Assembly (NCBI RefSeq): GCF_051401765.1
Contig: NW_027480438.1
Location: forward strand, 1,860,001 to 1,924,000
Direction of reading: 5' to 3'
Length of the DNA: 64,000 nt
DNA from: Calliopsis andreniformis
Lineage: Eukaryota > Arthropoda > Insecta > Hymenoptera > Andrenidae
Numbering within the stretch: the stretch's first letter is position 1; every line of letters begins with the position of its first letter. This document shows, piece after piece, positions 53,881-64,000 of this stretch. The position numbers and the translations under genes are program-made. The notes under the pieces were generated by a model. The model was not told where the DNA came from. It did not search any database and saw only the letters and a list, made by a program, of their open reading frames with translations.

Positions 53881-55589
53881 CCTCAACCCTCAATCCTCAT
53901 ACCTCAAACCTCAATCCTCAGCCCTCAGTCCTCATACTCAATACTCAATTCTCAATCCTCAATCCTCAATCCTCAATCTTCAATCCTCAATCTTCAATCC
54001 TCAATAATCAACCTCCAATCCTAGATCCTCAATCTCCAATCTTCAATCCTTAATCCTCAATCTTCAATCCTTAATTCTCAATCGTCAATCTTCAATCCTC
54101 AATACTCAATCTTCAATCCTCAATCCTCAATCCTAAATCCTCAATCCTTAATCCTCAATCGTCAATCTTCAATCCTCAATACTCAATCTTCAATCCTCAA
54201 TCCTCAATCCTCAATCCTCAATCCTCAATCCTCAATCCTCAATCCTCAATTCTCAATCGTCAATCTTCAATCCTCAACCGTCAGTCCTCGTCCTCAATCC
54301 TCAACCCTCAATCCTCAATCCTCAATCTTCAATCATTAATACTCAATCTTCAATCCCCAATTCTCATTCCTAAATCCTCAACCCTCAATCCTCAATATTC
54401 AACACACAACCATCAACCATCAATTCTCAATACTCAACCATCAATCCTCAATCCTCAATCCTCAATCCTCAATCCACAATCCTCAACCTTCTATACTCAA
54501 TAATCAATCTCCAATCCTAGATCCTCAATCCTCAATCCTCAATCCTCAATCTTCCACCCTGAATCCTCAATCCTCAATACTCAATCCTCAACCTTCAATC
54601 CTCAATACTCAATCTTCATTCCTCAATCCTCAATCCTCAATCCTCAATCCTCAATCTTCAACCCTCAACACTCAATCTTCGATCCTCAATCCTCAATCCT
54701 CAATCCACAATCCTCAATCTTCAATCCTCAACACTAATCTTCAATCCTCAATCCTCAATCCTCAATCCTCAATACTCATTCTTCAATCCTCAATACCCAA
54801 TCCTCAATCTTCAATCCTCAATCGTCAATCCTCAATCCTAATTCCTCAAACCTCATTCTTCAATCCTCAATACCCAATCCTCAATTTCAATCCTCAATCC
54901 TCAATCCTCACTTCTCAATCCTCAATCGTCAACCCTCAGCCCTCATCCTACATCCTCAATCCTCAATCCTCAATCCTCAATCCTCAATATTCAATCATCA
55001 ATACTCAATCTTCAATCCTCAATCCTCAAACCTCAATCCTCAATCCTCATTCTTCAATCCTAAATACCCAATCCTCAATCTTCAATCCTCAATCCTCAAT
55101 ACTCAATTCTCAATCCTCAATCCTTAATCCTCAGACCTCAAACATCAATATTCAACCCTCAGTCCTCGTCCTCAATCCACAACACTCAATCCTCAGTCCT
55201 CAATATTCAATCATCAATATTCAATCTTCAAGCCTCAATCCTCAATCCTCAATCCTTAATCCTCAATCCTCAGTCTTCAACCCTGAATACTCAATCCTCA
55301 ATACTCAATCCTCAATCCTCAATCCTCAATACTCAATCTTCAATCCTCAATCCTCAAACCTCAATCCTTAATATTCAATCATCAATACTCAATCTTCAAT
55401 CCTCAATCCTCAATCCTCAATTCTCAATCCTCAATCCTCAATCCTCAATCCTCAATCCTCAATCCTCAATCCTCAATCCACAATCCTCAACCTTCTATAC
55501 TCAATAATCAATCTCCAATCCTAGATCCTCAATCATCAATCCTCAATCCTCAATCTTCCACCCTGAATCCTCAATCCTCAATACTCAAT
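53881..55589 (+). repeat. 1709-bp tandem duplication, unit 2
   Basis: This is an almost exact head-to-tail copy of 52172-53880. The match ends near 55589 in CTCAATACTCAATCC, after which this copy continues TCAATCTTC, the ordinary context. The few differences suggest it is one of the youngest events in the window. Confidence 0.93.
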
Positions 55590-58209
55590 CCTCAATCTTC
55601 AATCCTCAGTACTCAATCTTCATTCCTCAATCCTCAATCCTCAATCCTCAATCCTCAATCTTCAACCCTCAATCCTCAATCCTCAATTCTCAATCCTCAA
55701 TCCTCAATCCTCAATCCTCAATCCTCAATCCTCACTTCTCAATCCTCAATCGTCAACCCTCAGCCCTCATCCTACATCCTCAATCCTCAATCCTCAATCC
55801 TCAATCCTAATTCCTCAAACCTCATTCTTCAATCCTCAATACCCAATCCTCAATTTCAATCCTCAATCCTCAATCCTCATTTCTCAATCCTCAATCCTCA
55901 ACCCTCAGCCCTCATCCTCCATCCTCAGTACTCAATCCTCTATCCTCAATCTTCTATCCTCAATACTCAATCTTCAATCCTCATCCCTCAATCCTCAATC
56001 CTCAATCCTCAATCCTCAATCCTCAATCTTCAATCCTCAATAGTCAATCTGCAATCCTCAATCCTCAAACCTCAATCCTCAATCCTCATTCCTCTATCCT
56101 CAATACCCAATCCTCAATCGTCAATCTTCAATCCTCAATCCTCAATATTCAATCATCAATACTCAATATTCAATCCTCAATCTTCAATCCTCAATACTCA
56201 ATCTTCAATCCTCAATCCTCAATCCTCAATCCTCAATCCTCAATCCTCAGGCATCAATACTCAATCTACAATATTCAATCCTCAATCCTTAATCCTCAAT
56301 CCACAATCCTCAACCTTCAATACTCAATACTCAATCTTCAATCCTCAATTCTCAGTCATCAATCCTCAATCCACAATCCTCAATATTCAAACCTCAATAC
56401 TCAATCTTCAATCATCATCCTCAATCCTCAATTCTCAGTCGTCAATCCTCAGTCGTCAATCCTCAATATTCAATACTCAATCGTCAATCCTTAGTCCTCA
56501 ATCCTCAATCCTCAATCCTCGTTCCTCAAACCTCAATCCTCAACCCTCAGTCTTCATCCTCAATCCTCAAACCTCAATCCTCAATCCTCAATATTCAGTC
56601 ATCAATACTCAATCTTCAATCCTCAATCCTCAAACCTCAATCCTCAATCCTCATTCTTCAATCCTAAATACCCAATCCTCAATCTTCAATCCCCAATCCT
56701 CAATCCTCAATTCTCAATCCTCAATCCTTAATCCTCAGACCTAAAACATCAATATTCAACCCTCAGTCCTCGTCCTCAATCCACAACACTCAATCCTCAG
56801 TCCTCAATATTCAATCATCAATATTCAATCTTCAGTCCTCACTCCTCAATCCTCAATTCTCAATCCTCAATCCTCAGTCCTCAGACCTCAAACCTCAATC
56901 CTCAACTCTCAGCCCCCATCCTCAATCCTCAATCCTCAATCTTCAATCCTCAATCCTCAATCCTCAAGCCTCAGTCCTCAATCATCAATCCTCAATCCTC
57001 AGTCCTCAAACCTCAATCCTCAACACTCAATTCTCAATCCTCAATCTTCAATCCTCAATCCTCAATCCACAATCCCCAATCCTCAATCCTCAGGCATCAA
57101 TACTCAATCTTCAATACTCAATCCTCGATCCTCAATCCTCAATCCTCAATCCTCAACCCTCAATCCTCATACCTCAAACCTCAATCCTCAGCCCTCAGTC
57201 CTCATACTCAATTCTCAATTCTCAATCCTCAATCCTCAATCCTCAATCTTCAATCCTCAATAATCAACCTCCAATCCTAGATCCTCAATCTCCAATCTTC
57301 AGTCCTTAATCCTCAATCTTCAATCCTTAATTCTCAATCGTCAATCTTCAATCCTCAATACTCAATCTTCAATCCTCAATCCTCAATCCTAAATCCTCAA
57401 TCCTTAATCCTCAATCGTCAATCTTCAATCCTCAATACTCAATCTTCAATCCTCAATCCTCAATCCTCAATCCTCAATCCTCAATCCTCAATCCTCAATC
57501 CTCAATTCTCAATCGTCAATCTTCAATCCTCAACCGTCAGTCCTCGTCCTTAATCCTCAACCCTCAATCCTCAATCCTCAATCTTCAATCATTAATACTC
57601 AATCTTCAATCCCCAATTCTCATTCCTAAATCCTCAACCCTCAATCCTCAATATTCAACACACAACCATCAACCATCAATTCTCAATACTCAACCATCAA
57701 TCCTCAATCCTCAATCCTCAATCCTCAATCCACAATCCTCAACCTTCTATACTCAATAATCAATCTCCAATCCTAGACCCTCAATCCTCAATCCTCAATC
57801 CTCAATCTTCCACCCTGAATCCTCAATCCTCAATACTCAATCCTCAACCTTCAATCCTCAATACTCAATCTTCATTCCTCAATCCTCAATCCTCAATCCT
57901 CAATCCTCAATCTTCAACCCTCAACACTCAATCTTCGATCCTCAATCCTCAATCCTCAATCCACAATCCTCAATCTTCAATCCTCAACACTAATCTTCAA
58001 TCCTCAATCCTCAATCCTCAATCCTCAATACTCATTCTTCAATCCTCAATACCCAATCCTCAATCTTCAATCCTCAATCGTCAATCCTCAATCCTAATTC
58101 CTCAAACCTCATTCTTCAATCCTCAATACCCAATCCTCAATTTCAATCCTCAATCCTCAATCCTCACTTCTCAATCCTCAATCGTCAACCCTCAGCCCTC
58201 ATCCTACAT
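55590..58209 (+). repeat. Sub-repeat with GGCATC at 56250 and ACACACAACC at 57654
   Basis: The segment follows 39290-41640 in order, but about 180 bp is missing near 55670-55735, where CAACCCTCAATCC passes into a plain heptamer run before CACTTCTCAATCC. The spacing from 56250 to 57654 (1404) equals that of 40102 to 41506. A CCTAAAACATC variant at 56741 is shared only with 60093. Confidence 0.85.
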
Positions 58210-60791
58210 CCTCAATCCTCAATCCTCAATCCTCAATCCTCAATATTCAATCATCAATACTCAATCTTCAATCCTCAATCCTCAAACCTCAATCCTCAAT
58301 CCTCATTCTTCAATCCTAAATACCCAATCCTCAATCTTCAATCCTCAATCCTCAATACTCAATTCTCAATCCTCAATCCTTAATCCTCAGACCTCAAACA
58401 TCAATATTCAACCCTCAGTCCTCGTCCTCAATCCACAACACTCAATCCTCAGTCCTCAATATTCAATCATCAATATTCAATCTTCAAGCCTCAATCCTCA
58501 ATCCTCAATCCTTAATCCTCAATCCTCAGTCTTCAACCCTGAATACTCAATCCTCAATACTCAATCCTCAATCCTCAATCCTCAATACTCAATCTTCAAT
58601 CCTCAATCCTCAAACCTCAATCCTTAATATTCAATCATCAATACTCAATCTTCAATCCTCAATCCTCAATCCTCAATTCTCAATCCTCAATCCTCAATCC
58701 TCAATCCTCAATCCTCAATCCTCAATCCTCAATCCACAATCCTCAACCTTCTATACTCAATAATCAATCTCCAATCCTAGATCCTCAATCATCAATCCTC
58801 AATCCTCAATCTTCCACCCTGAATCCTCAATCCTCAATACTCAATCCTCAATCTTCAATCCTCAATACTCAATCTTCATTCCTCAATCCTCAATCCTCAA
58901 TCCTCAATCCTCAATCTTCAACCCTCAATACTCAATCTTCGATCCTCAATCCTCAATCCTCAATCCACAATCCTCAATCTTCAATCCTCAACACTAATCC
59001 TCAATCGTCAATCCTCAATCCTAATTCCTCAAACCTCATTCTTCAATCCTCAATACCCAATCCTCAATTTCAATCCTCAATCCTCACTTCTCAATCCTCA
59101 ATCGTCAACCCTCAGCCCTCATCCTACATCCTCAATCCTCAATCCTCAATCCTCAATCCTAATTCCTCAAACCTCATTCTTCAATCCTCAATACCCAATC
59201 CTCAATTTCAATCCTCAATCCTCAATCCTCATTTCTCAATCCTCAATCCTCAACCCTCAGCCCTCATCCTCCATCCTCAGTACTCAATCCTCTATCCTCA
59301 ATCTTCTATCCTCAATACTCAATCTTCAATCCTCATCCCTCAATCCTCAATCCTCAATCCTCAATCCTCAATCCTCAATCTTCAATCCTCAATAGTCAAT
59401 CTGCAATCCTCAATCCTCAAACCTCAATCCTCAATCCTCATTCCTCTATCCTCAGTACCCAATCCTCAATCGTCAATCTTCAATCCTCAATCCTCAATAT
59501 TCAATCATCAATACTCAATATTCAATCCTCAATCTTCAATCCTCAATACTCAATCTTCAATCCTCAATCCTCAATCCTCAATCCTCAATCCTCAATCCTC
59601 AGGCATCAATACTCAATCTACAATATTCAATCCTCAATCCTTAATCCTCAATCCACAATCCTCAACCTTCAATACTCAATACTCAATCTTCAATCCTCAA
59701 TTCTCAGTCATCAATCCTCAATCCACAATCCTCAATATTCAAACCTCAATACTCAATCTTCAATCATCATCCTCAATCCTCAATTCTCAGTCGTCAATCC
59801 TCAGTCGTCAATCCTCAATATTCAATACTCAATCGTCAATCCTTAGTCCTCAATCCTCAATCCTCAATCCTCGTTCCTCAAACCTCAATCCTCAAACCTC
59901 AGTCTTCATCCTCAATCCTCAAACCTCAATCCTCAATCCTCAATATTCAGTCATCAATACTCAATCTTCAATCCTCAATCCTCAAACCTCAATCCTCAAT
60001 CCTCATTCTTCAATCCTAAATACCCAATCCTCAATCTTCAATCCCCAATCCTCAATCCTCAATTCTCAATCCTCAATCCTTAATCCTCAGACCTAAAACA
60101 TCAATATTCAACCCTCAGTCCTCGTCCTCAATCCACAACACTCAATCCTCAGTCCTCAATATTCAATCATCAATATTCAATCTTCAGTCCTCACTCCTCA
60201 ATCCTCAATTCTCAATCCTCAATCCTCAGTCCTCAGACCTCAAACCTCAATCCTCAACTCTCAGCCCCCATCCTCAATCCTCAATCCTCAATCTTCAATC
60301 CTCAATCCTCAATCCTCAAGCCTCAGTCCTCAATCATCAATCCCCAATCCTCAGTCCTCAAACCTCAATCCTCAACACTCAATTCTCAATCCTCAATCTT
60401 CAATCCTCAATCCTCAATCCACAATCCCCAATCCTCAATCCTCAGGCATCAATACTCAATCTTCAATACTCAATCCTCGATCCTCAATCCTCAATCCTCA
60501 ATCCTCAACCCTCAATCCTCATACCTCAAACCTCAATCCTCAGCCCTCAGTCCTCATACTCAATTCTCAATTCTCAATCCTCAATCCTCAATCCTCAATC
60601 TTCAATCCTCAATAATCAACCTCCAATCCTAGATCCTCAATCTCCAATCTTCAATCCTTAATCCTCAATCTTCAATCCTTAATTCTCAATCGTCAATCTT
60701 CAATCCTCAATACTCAATCTTCAATCCTCAATCCTCAATCCTAAATCCTCAATCCTTAATCCTCAATCGTCAATCTTCAATCCTCAATACT

Positions 60792-61426
60792 CAATCTTCA
60801 ATCCTCAATCCTCAATCCTCAATCCTCAATCCTCAATCCTCAATCCTCAATTCTCAATCGTCAATCTTCAATCCTCAACCGTCAGTCCTCGTCCTTAATC
60901 CTCAACCCTCAATCCTCAATCCTCAATCTTCAATCATTAATACTCAATCTTCAATCCCCAATTCTCATTCCTAAATCCTCAACCCTCAATCCTCAATATT
61001 CAACACACAACCATCAACCATCAATTCTCAATACTCAACCATCAATCCTCAATCCTCAATCCTCAATCCTCAATCCACAATCCTCAACCTTCTATACTCA
61101 ATAATCAATCTCCAATCCTAGATCCTCAATCCTCAATCCTCAATCCTCAATCTTCCACCCTGAATCCTCAATCCTCAATACTCAATCCTCAATCTTCAAT
61201 CCTCAATACTCAATCTTCATTCCTCAATCCTCAATCCTCAATCCTCAATCCTCAATCTTCAACCCTCAACACTCAATCTTCGATCCTCAATCCTCAATCC
61301 TCAATCCACAATCCTCAATCTTCAATCCTCAACACTAATCTTCAATCCTCAATCCTCAATCCTCAATCCTCAATACTCATTCTTCAATCCTCAATACCCA
61401 ATCCTCAATCTTCAATCCTCAATCTT
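60792..61426 (+). repeat. 635-bp tandem duplication, block 3, unit a
   Basis: ACACACAACC lies at 60999 with a repeat 635 bases on. The same content as 22730 and 41299 is present. One TCAATCC fewer is present before the ATTCTCAATCG landmark than in block 2. Confidence 0.85.
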
Positions 61427-62054
61427 CAATCCTCAATCCTCAATCCTCAATCCTCAATCCTCAATCCTCAATCCTCAATCCTCAATTCTCAATCGTCAAT
61501 CTTCAATCCTCAACCGTCAGTCCTCGTCCTTAATCCTCAACCCTCAATCCTCAATCCTCAATCTTCAATCATTAATACTCAATCTTCAATCCCCAATTCT
61601 CATTCCTAAATCCTCAACCCTCAATCCTCAATATTCAACACACAACCATCAACCATCAATTCTCAATACTCAACCATCAATCCTCAATCCTCAATCCTCA
61701 ATCCTCAATCCACAATCCTCAACCTTCTATACTCAATAATCAATCTCCAATCCTAGATCCTCAATCCTCAATCCTCAATCTTCCACCCTGAATCCTCAAT
61801 CCTCAATACTCAATCCTCAATCTTCAATCCTCAATACTCAATCTTCATTCCTCAATCCTCAATCCTCAATCCTCAATCCTCAATCTTCAACCCTCAACAC
61901 TCAATCTTCGATCCTCAATCCTCAATCCTCAATCCACAATCCTCAATCTTCAATCCTCAACACTAATCTTCAATCCTCAATCCTCAATCCTCAATCCTCA
62001 ATACTCATTCTTCAATCCTCAATACCCAATCCTCAATCTTCAATCCTCAATCGT
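61427..62054 (+). repeat. 635-bp tandem duplication, block 3, unit b
   Basis: The second unit has ACACACAACC at 61634 and three TCAATCC-type units after CCTAGA near 61755, as in block 2 unit b. It ends before the TCAATCGTCAATCC landmark. Confidence 0.85.
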
Positions 62055-62367
62055 CAATCCTCAATCCTAATTCCTCAAACCTCATTCTTCAATCCTCAAT
62101 ACCCAATCCTCAATTTCAATCCTCAATCCTCAATCCTCACTTCTCAATCCTCAATCGTCAACCCTCAGCCCTCATCCTACATCCTCAATCCTCAATCCTC
62201 AATCCCCAATCCTAATTCCTCAATAATCATTCTTCAATCCTCAATACCCAATCCTCAATTTCAATCCTCAATCCTCAATCCTCATTTCTCAATCCTCAAT
62301 CCTCAACCCTCAGCCCTCATCCTCCATCCTCAGTACTCAATCCTCTATCCTCAATCTTCTATCCTCA

Positions 62368-62997
62368 ATGCTCAATCTTCAATCCTCATCCCTCAATCCT
62401 CAATCCTCAATCCTCAATCTTCAATCCTCAATAGTCAATCTGCAATCCTCAATCCTCAAACCTCAATCCTCAATCCTCATTCCTCTATCCTCAATACCCA
62501 ATCCTCAATCGTCAATCTTCAATCCTCAATACTCAATCTTCAATCCTCAATCCTCAATCATCAATCCTCAATATTCAATCATCAATACTCAATCTTCAAT
62601 CCTCATTCCTCAATCCCCAATTCCCAATCCTCAATCCTCAATCCTCAGTCCTCAATCCACAATCCTCAACCTTCTATACTCAATAATCAATCTCCAATCC
62701 TCAATCCTCACTCCTCAATCTTCAACCCTGAATCCTCAATCCTCAATACTCAATCCTCAATCTTCAATACTCAATACTCAATCTTCAATCCTCAATCCCA
62801 AATCCTCAATCCTCAGTCCTCTATCTTCAACCCTCAACACTCAATCTTCAATCCTCAATCCTCAATCCTCAATCCTCAATCCTCAATCTTCAATCCTCAT
62901 CACTAATCTTCAATCAGCAATCCTCAATCCTCAATTCTCAGTCGTCAATCCTCAGTCATCAATCCTCAATCTTCAATACTCAATCGTCAATCCTTAG
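62368..62997 (+). repeat. 209-codon module, copy at 62.4 kb
   Basis: It is a full-length counterpart of 24313-24942 at an offset of 38055 throughout. One visible coding difference is CCCAATTCCCAATCC near 62618 (P for L). It is open for 209 codons of ILNPQSS-like sequence and closes at CCTTAGTCC. It is a satellite module, not a gene. Confidence 0.88.
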
Positions 62998-63706
62998 TCC
63001 TCAATCCTCAATCCTCAATCCTCGTTCCTCAAACCTCAATCCTCAACCCTCAGTCTTCATCCTCAATCCTCAAACCTCAATCCTCAATCCTCAATATTCA
63101 ATCATCAATCCTCAAACCTCAATCTTCAATCCTCATTCTTCAATCCTAAATACCCAATCCTCAATCTTCAATCCTCAATCTTCAATCCTCAATTCTCAAT
63201 CCTCAATCCTTAATCCTCAGACCTCAAACATCAATATTCAACCCTCAGTCCTCGTCCTCAATCCACAACCCTCAATCCTCAGTCCTCAATATTCAATCAT
63301 CAATATTCAATCTTCAATCCTCAATCCTCAATCCTCAATCCTCAATCCTCAATCCTCAATCCTCAATCTTCAATCCTGAATCCTCAATCCTGAATACTCA
63401 ATCCTCAATCTTCAATCCTCAATACTCAGTCTTCAATCCTCAATCCTCAATCCTCAATACTCAATCCTCAATCTTCAATTCTCAACACTCAATCTTCAAT
63501 CGTCAATCCTCAATTCTCAATCCTCAATCCTCAATCCTCAATACTAATTCCTCAATCCTCATTCTTCAATCCTCAATACCCAATCCTCAATTTCAATCCT
63601 CAATCCTCAATCCTCATTTCTCAATCCTCAATCCTCAACCCTCAGCCCTCATCCTCCATCCTCAATCCTCAATCCTCAATCCTCAATCCTCAATCCTCAA
63701 TCCACA

Positions 63707-64000
63707 GGCGTCAATACTCAATCTACAATATTCAATCCTCAATCCTTAATCCTCAATCCACAATCCTCAACCTTCAATACTCAATACTCAATCTTCAATC
63801 CTCAATCCTCAATCCTCAATCCTCAATCCTCAATCCTCAATCCTCAATATTCAATCCTCAATACTCAATCTTCAATCATCAATCCTCAATCCTCAATTCT
63901 CAGTCGTCAATCCTCAGTCACCAATCCTCAATCTTCAATACTCAATCGTCAATCCTTAGTACTCAACACTCAATCCTCAATCCTCGTTCCTCAAACCTCA
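63707..64000 (+). repeat. Start of higher-order unit VI, partial
   Basis: The GGCGTC marker is followed by ACAATATTC, CCTTAATCC, TCAGTCACC and TACTCAACACTC, as in 16870 and 44438. The upstream TCAATGCTC of the module has been deleted, so there is no start codon. The unit continues beyond the window. Confidence 0.85.

Larger units (their letters stand above)
10573..61690 (+). repeat. Dispersed ACACACAACCATCAACC landmark, 14 copies
   Basis: Copies begin at 10573, 22937, 23572, 34691, 38070, 41506, 42141, 48471, 50569, 52689, 54398, 57654, 60999 and 61634; the coordinates of this entry span the family. Each is TTCAACACACAACC followed by ATCAACCATC, TCTCAATACTC and AACCATCAATCC. The copy at 34691 has ATCTATTC for ATCAATTC. 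It breaks the heptamer register, so it is a good alignment anchor. The expected copy near 19.9 kb is missing through a deletion. Distances between copies reveal the duplications described in other entries. Confidence 0.92.
44438..63706 (+). repeat. Higher-order unit V (19269 bp), most expanded
   Basis: This is the longest unit between GGCGTC markers. It has GGCATC landmarks at 45276, 47053, 50503, 56250 and 59602, two positions (near 52165 and 53876) where the landmark was deleted, and nine ACACACAACC-type sub-repeat signals from 48471 to 61634, counting the deleted position near 45.8 kb. It contains the 1709-bp and ~3352-bp tandem duplications. It ends with a 209-codon module at 62368 and a truncated 309-type module. 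Confidence 0.8.
1..64000 (+). repeat. Heptanucleotide satellite array, (TCAATCC)n, entire window
   Basis: The 7-bp unit TCAATCC and its one- or two-base variants fill the window with no unique sequence between them. Common variants are TCAATCT, TCAATAC, TCAATTC, TCAGTCC, TCAAACC, TCATTCC, TCAACCC, TCAACAC, TCAATCG and TCAATCA. G is rare on this strand, about one or two per 60 bases by eye, and the G-rich strand GGATTGA is always the minus strand. The register is mostly kept, with occasional one-base slips such as CAATTTCAATCC. No start-to-stop frame has gene-like composition, and I see no RNA gene, promoter, terminator or transposon end. The array is cut by both window edges, so its true length is unknown. 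A eukaryotic satellite is the best reading. The heptamer identity is certain; the host is not. Confidence 0.99.
58210..64000 (+). repeat. Large homologous block, copy 3 of 3 (cut by window end)
   Basis: It corresponds to 38630 onward: GGCATC 59602, ACACACAACC 60999 and 61634, the full 209-codon module at 62368, and GGCGTC at 63707. Compared with copy 2 it has about 84 bp less near 58996, about 120 bp less near 63525 and more than 250 bp less near 63670-63690. The last loss removed the TCAATGCTC start of the 309-type module. It keeps the 147 bp that copy 2 lost. Confidence 0.87.

Noticed and set aside
24313..62997. 209-codon frames at 24313 and 62368 and the 160-codon form at 42875 as genes
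   Set aside because: The same reasoning applies: they lie inside large duplicated blocks, the sequence is pure heptamer variants, and a related start at 35426 is closed almost at once.
1..64000. Telomere repeat array
   Set aside because: The minus-strand GGATTGA superficially resembles short G-rich telomere units, but the array is heavily variant with kilobase-scale higher-order structure. Telomerase-made tracts are uniform, and I do not know this heptamer as a telomere motif.
1..64000. CRISPR array
   Set aside because: There are no repeats of about 25-40 bases alternating with unique spacers. Everything between landmarks is the same heptamer.
1..64000. Cyanobacterial or giant sulfur-bacterium heptamer repeats
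   Set aside because: Short heptamer tracts are known in such bacteria, but those lie between genes. A 64 kb gene-free block with nested duplications fits a eukaryotic satellite better. Not excluded without the rest of the contig.
1..64000. Assembly or sequencing artefact as the whole explanation
   Set aside because: Consistent landmark order with copy-specific indels and substitutions over tens of kilobases looks like real molecules. Individual copy numbers, especially 52172-55589, could still be wrong and need spanning reads.

Overview
The whole 64,000-base window is one block of tandemly repeated DNA. The basic unit is a heptanucleotide, TCAATCC on the + strand (GGATTGA on the - strand). 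It starts before base 1, runs past base 64000, and never changes orientation. Between near-perfect runs lie variant heptamers (TCAATAC, TCAATCT, TCAGTCC, TCAAACC, TCATTCC, TCAACCC and others) and a few off-register units, which serve as landmarks. I found no supportable protein gene, tRNA, rRNA, CRISPR array, transposon or unique-sequence island. A gene-free simple-sequence satellite of this length suggests a eukaryotic nuclear genome, probably heterochromatin, resolved by long reads. I cannot name the species. Heptamer repeats also occur in some cyanobacteria and giant sulfur bacteria, but I know of none of this size there.

The open reading frames are a by-product of the repeat. Because 7 is not a multiple of 3, a perfect array reads the same seven-codon cycle in all three + frames (I-L-N-P-Q-S-S) and contains no stop. 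Every - frame meets TGA once per 21 bases. All long frames therefore lie on + and are low-complexity ILNPQSS peptides.

The informative content is the higher-order structure, worked out by matching landmark variants and their spacing. A marker reading GGCGTC (instead of the commoner GGCATC) recurs at 7384, 16870, 26023, 30074, 44438 and 63707. It divides the block into units of 9486, 9153, 4051, 14364 and 19269 bases. The longer units differ mainly in how many ~3.4 kb sub-repeats they hold. The left 20 kb is a ~9.3 kb tandem duplication (2041-11376 and 11377-20456). The right two thirds can be explained by a ~13.2 kb tandem duplication starting at 28141, followed by sub-repeat expansion. This leaves three homologous blocks (about 20200-26820, 38630-45265 and 58210-64000), each carrying an internal 635-bp tandem duplication. 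Younger events include a 1709-bp tandem duplication (52172-53880 and 53881-55589), a ~3352-bp one (around 56250 and 59602) and many deletions of tens to hundreds of bases.

No genes act together here. The window records repeated unequal exchange and slippage. Coordinates of segment edges are by eye and uncertain by some tens of bases, because flanking heptamers make breakpoints ambiguous.
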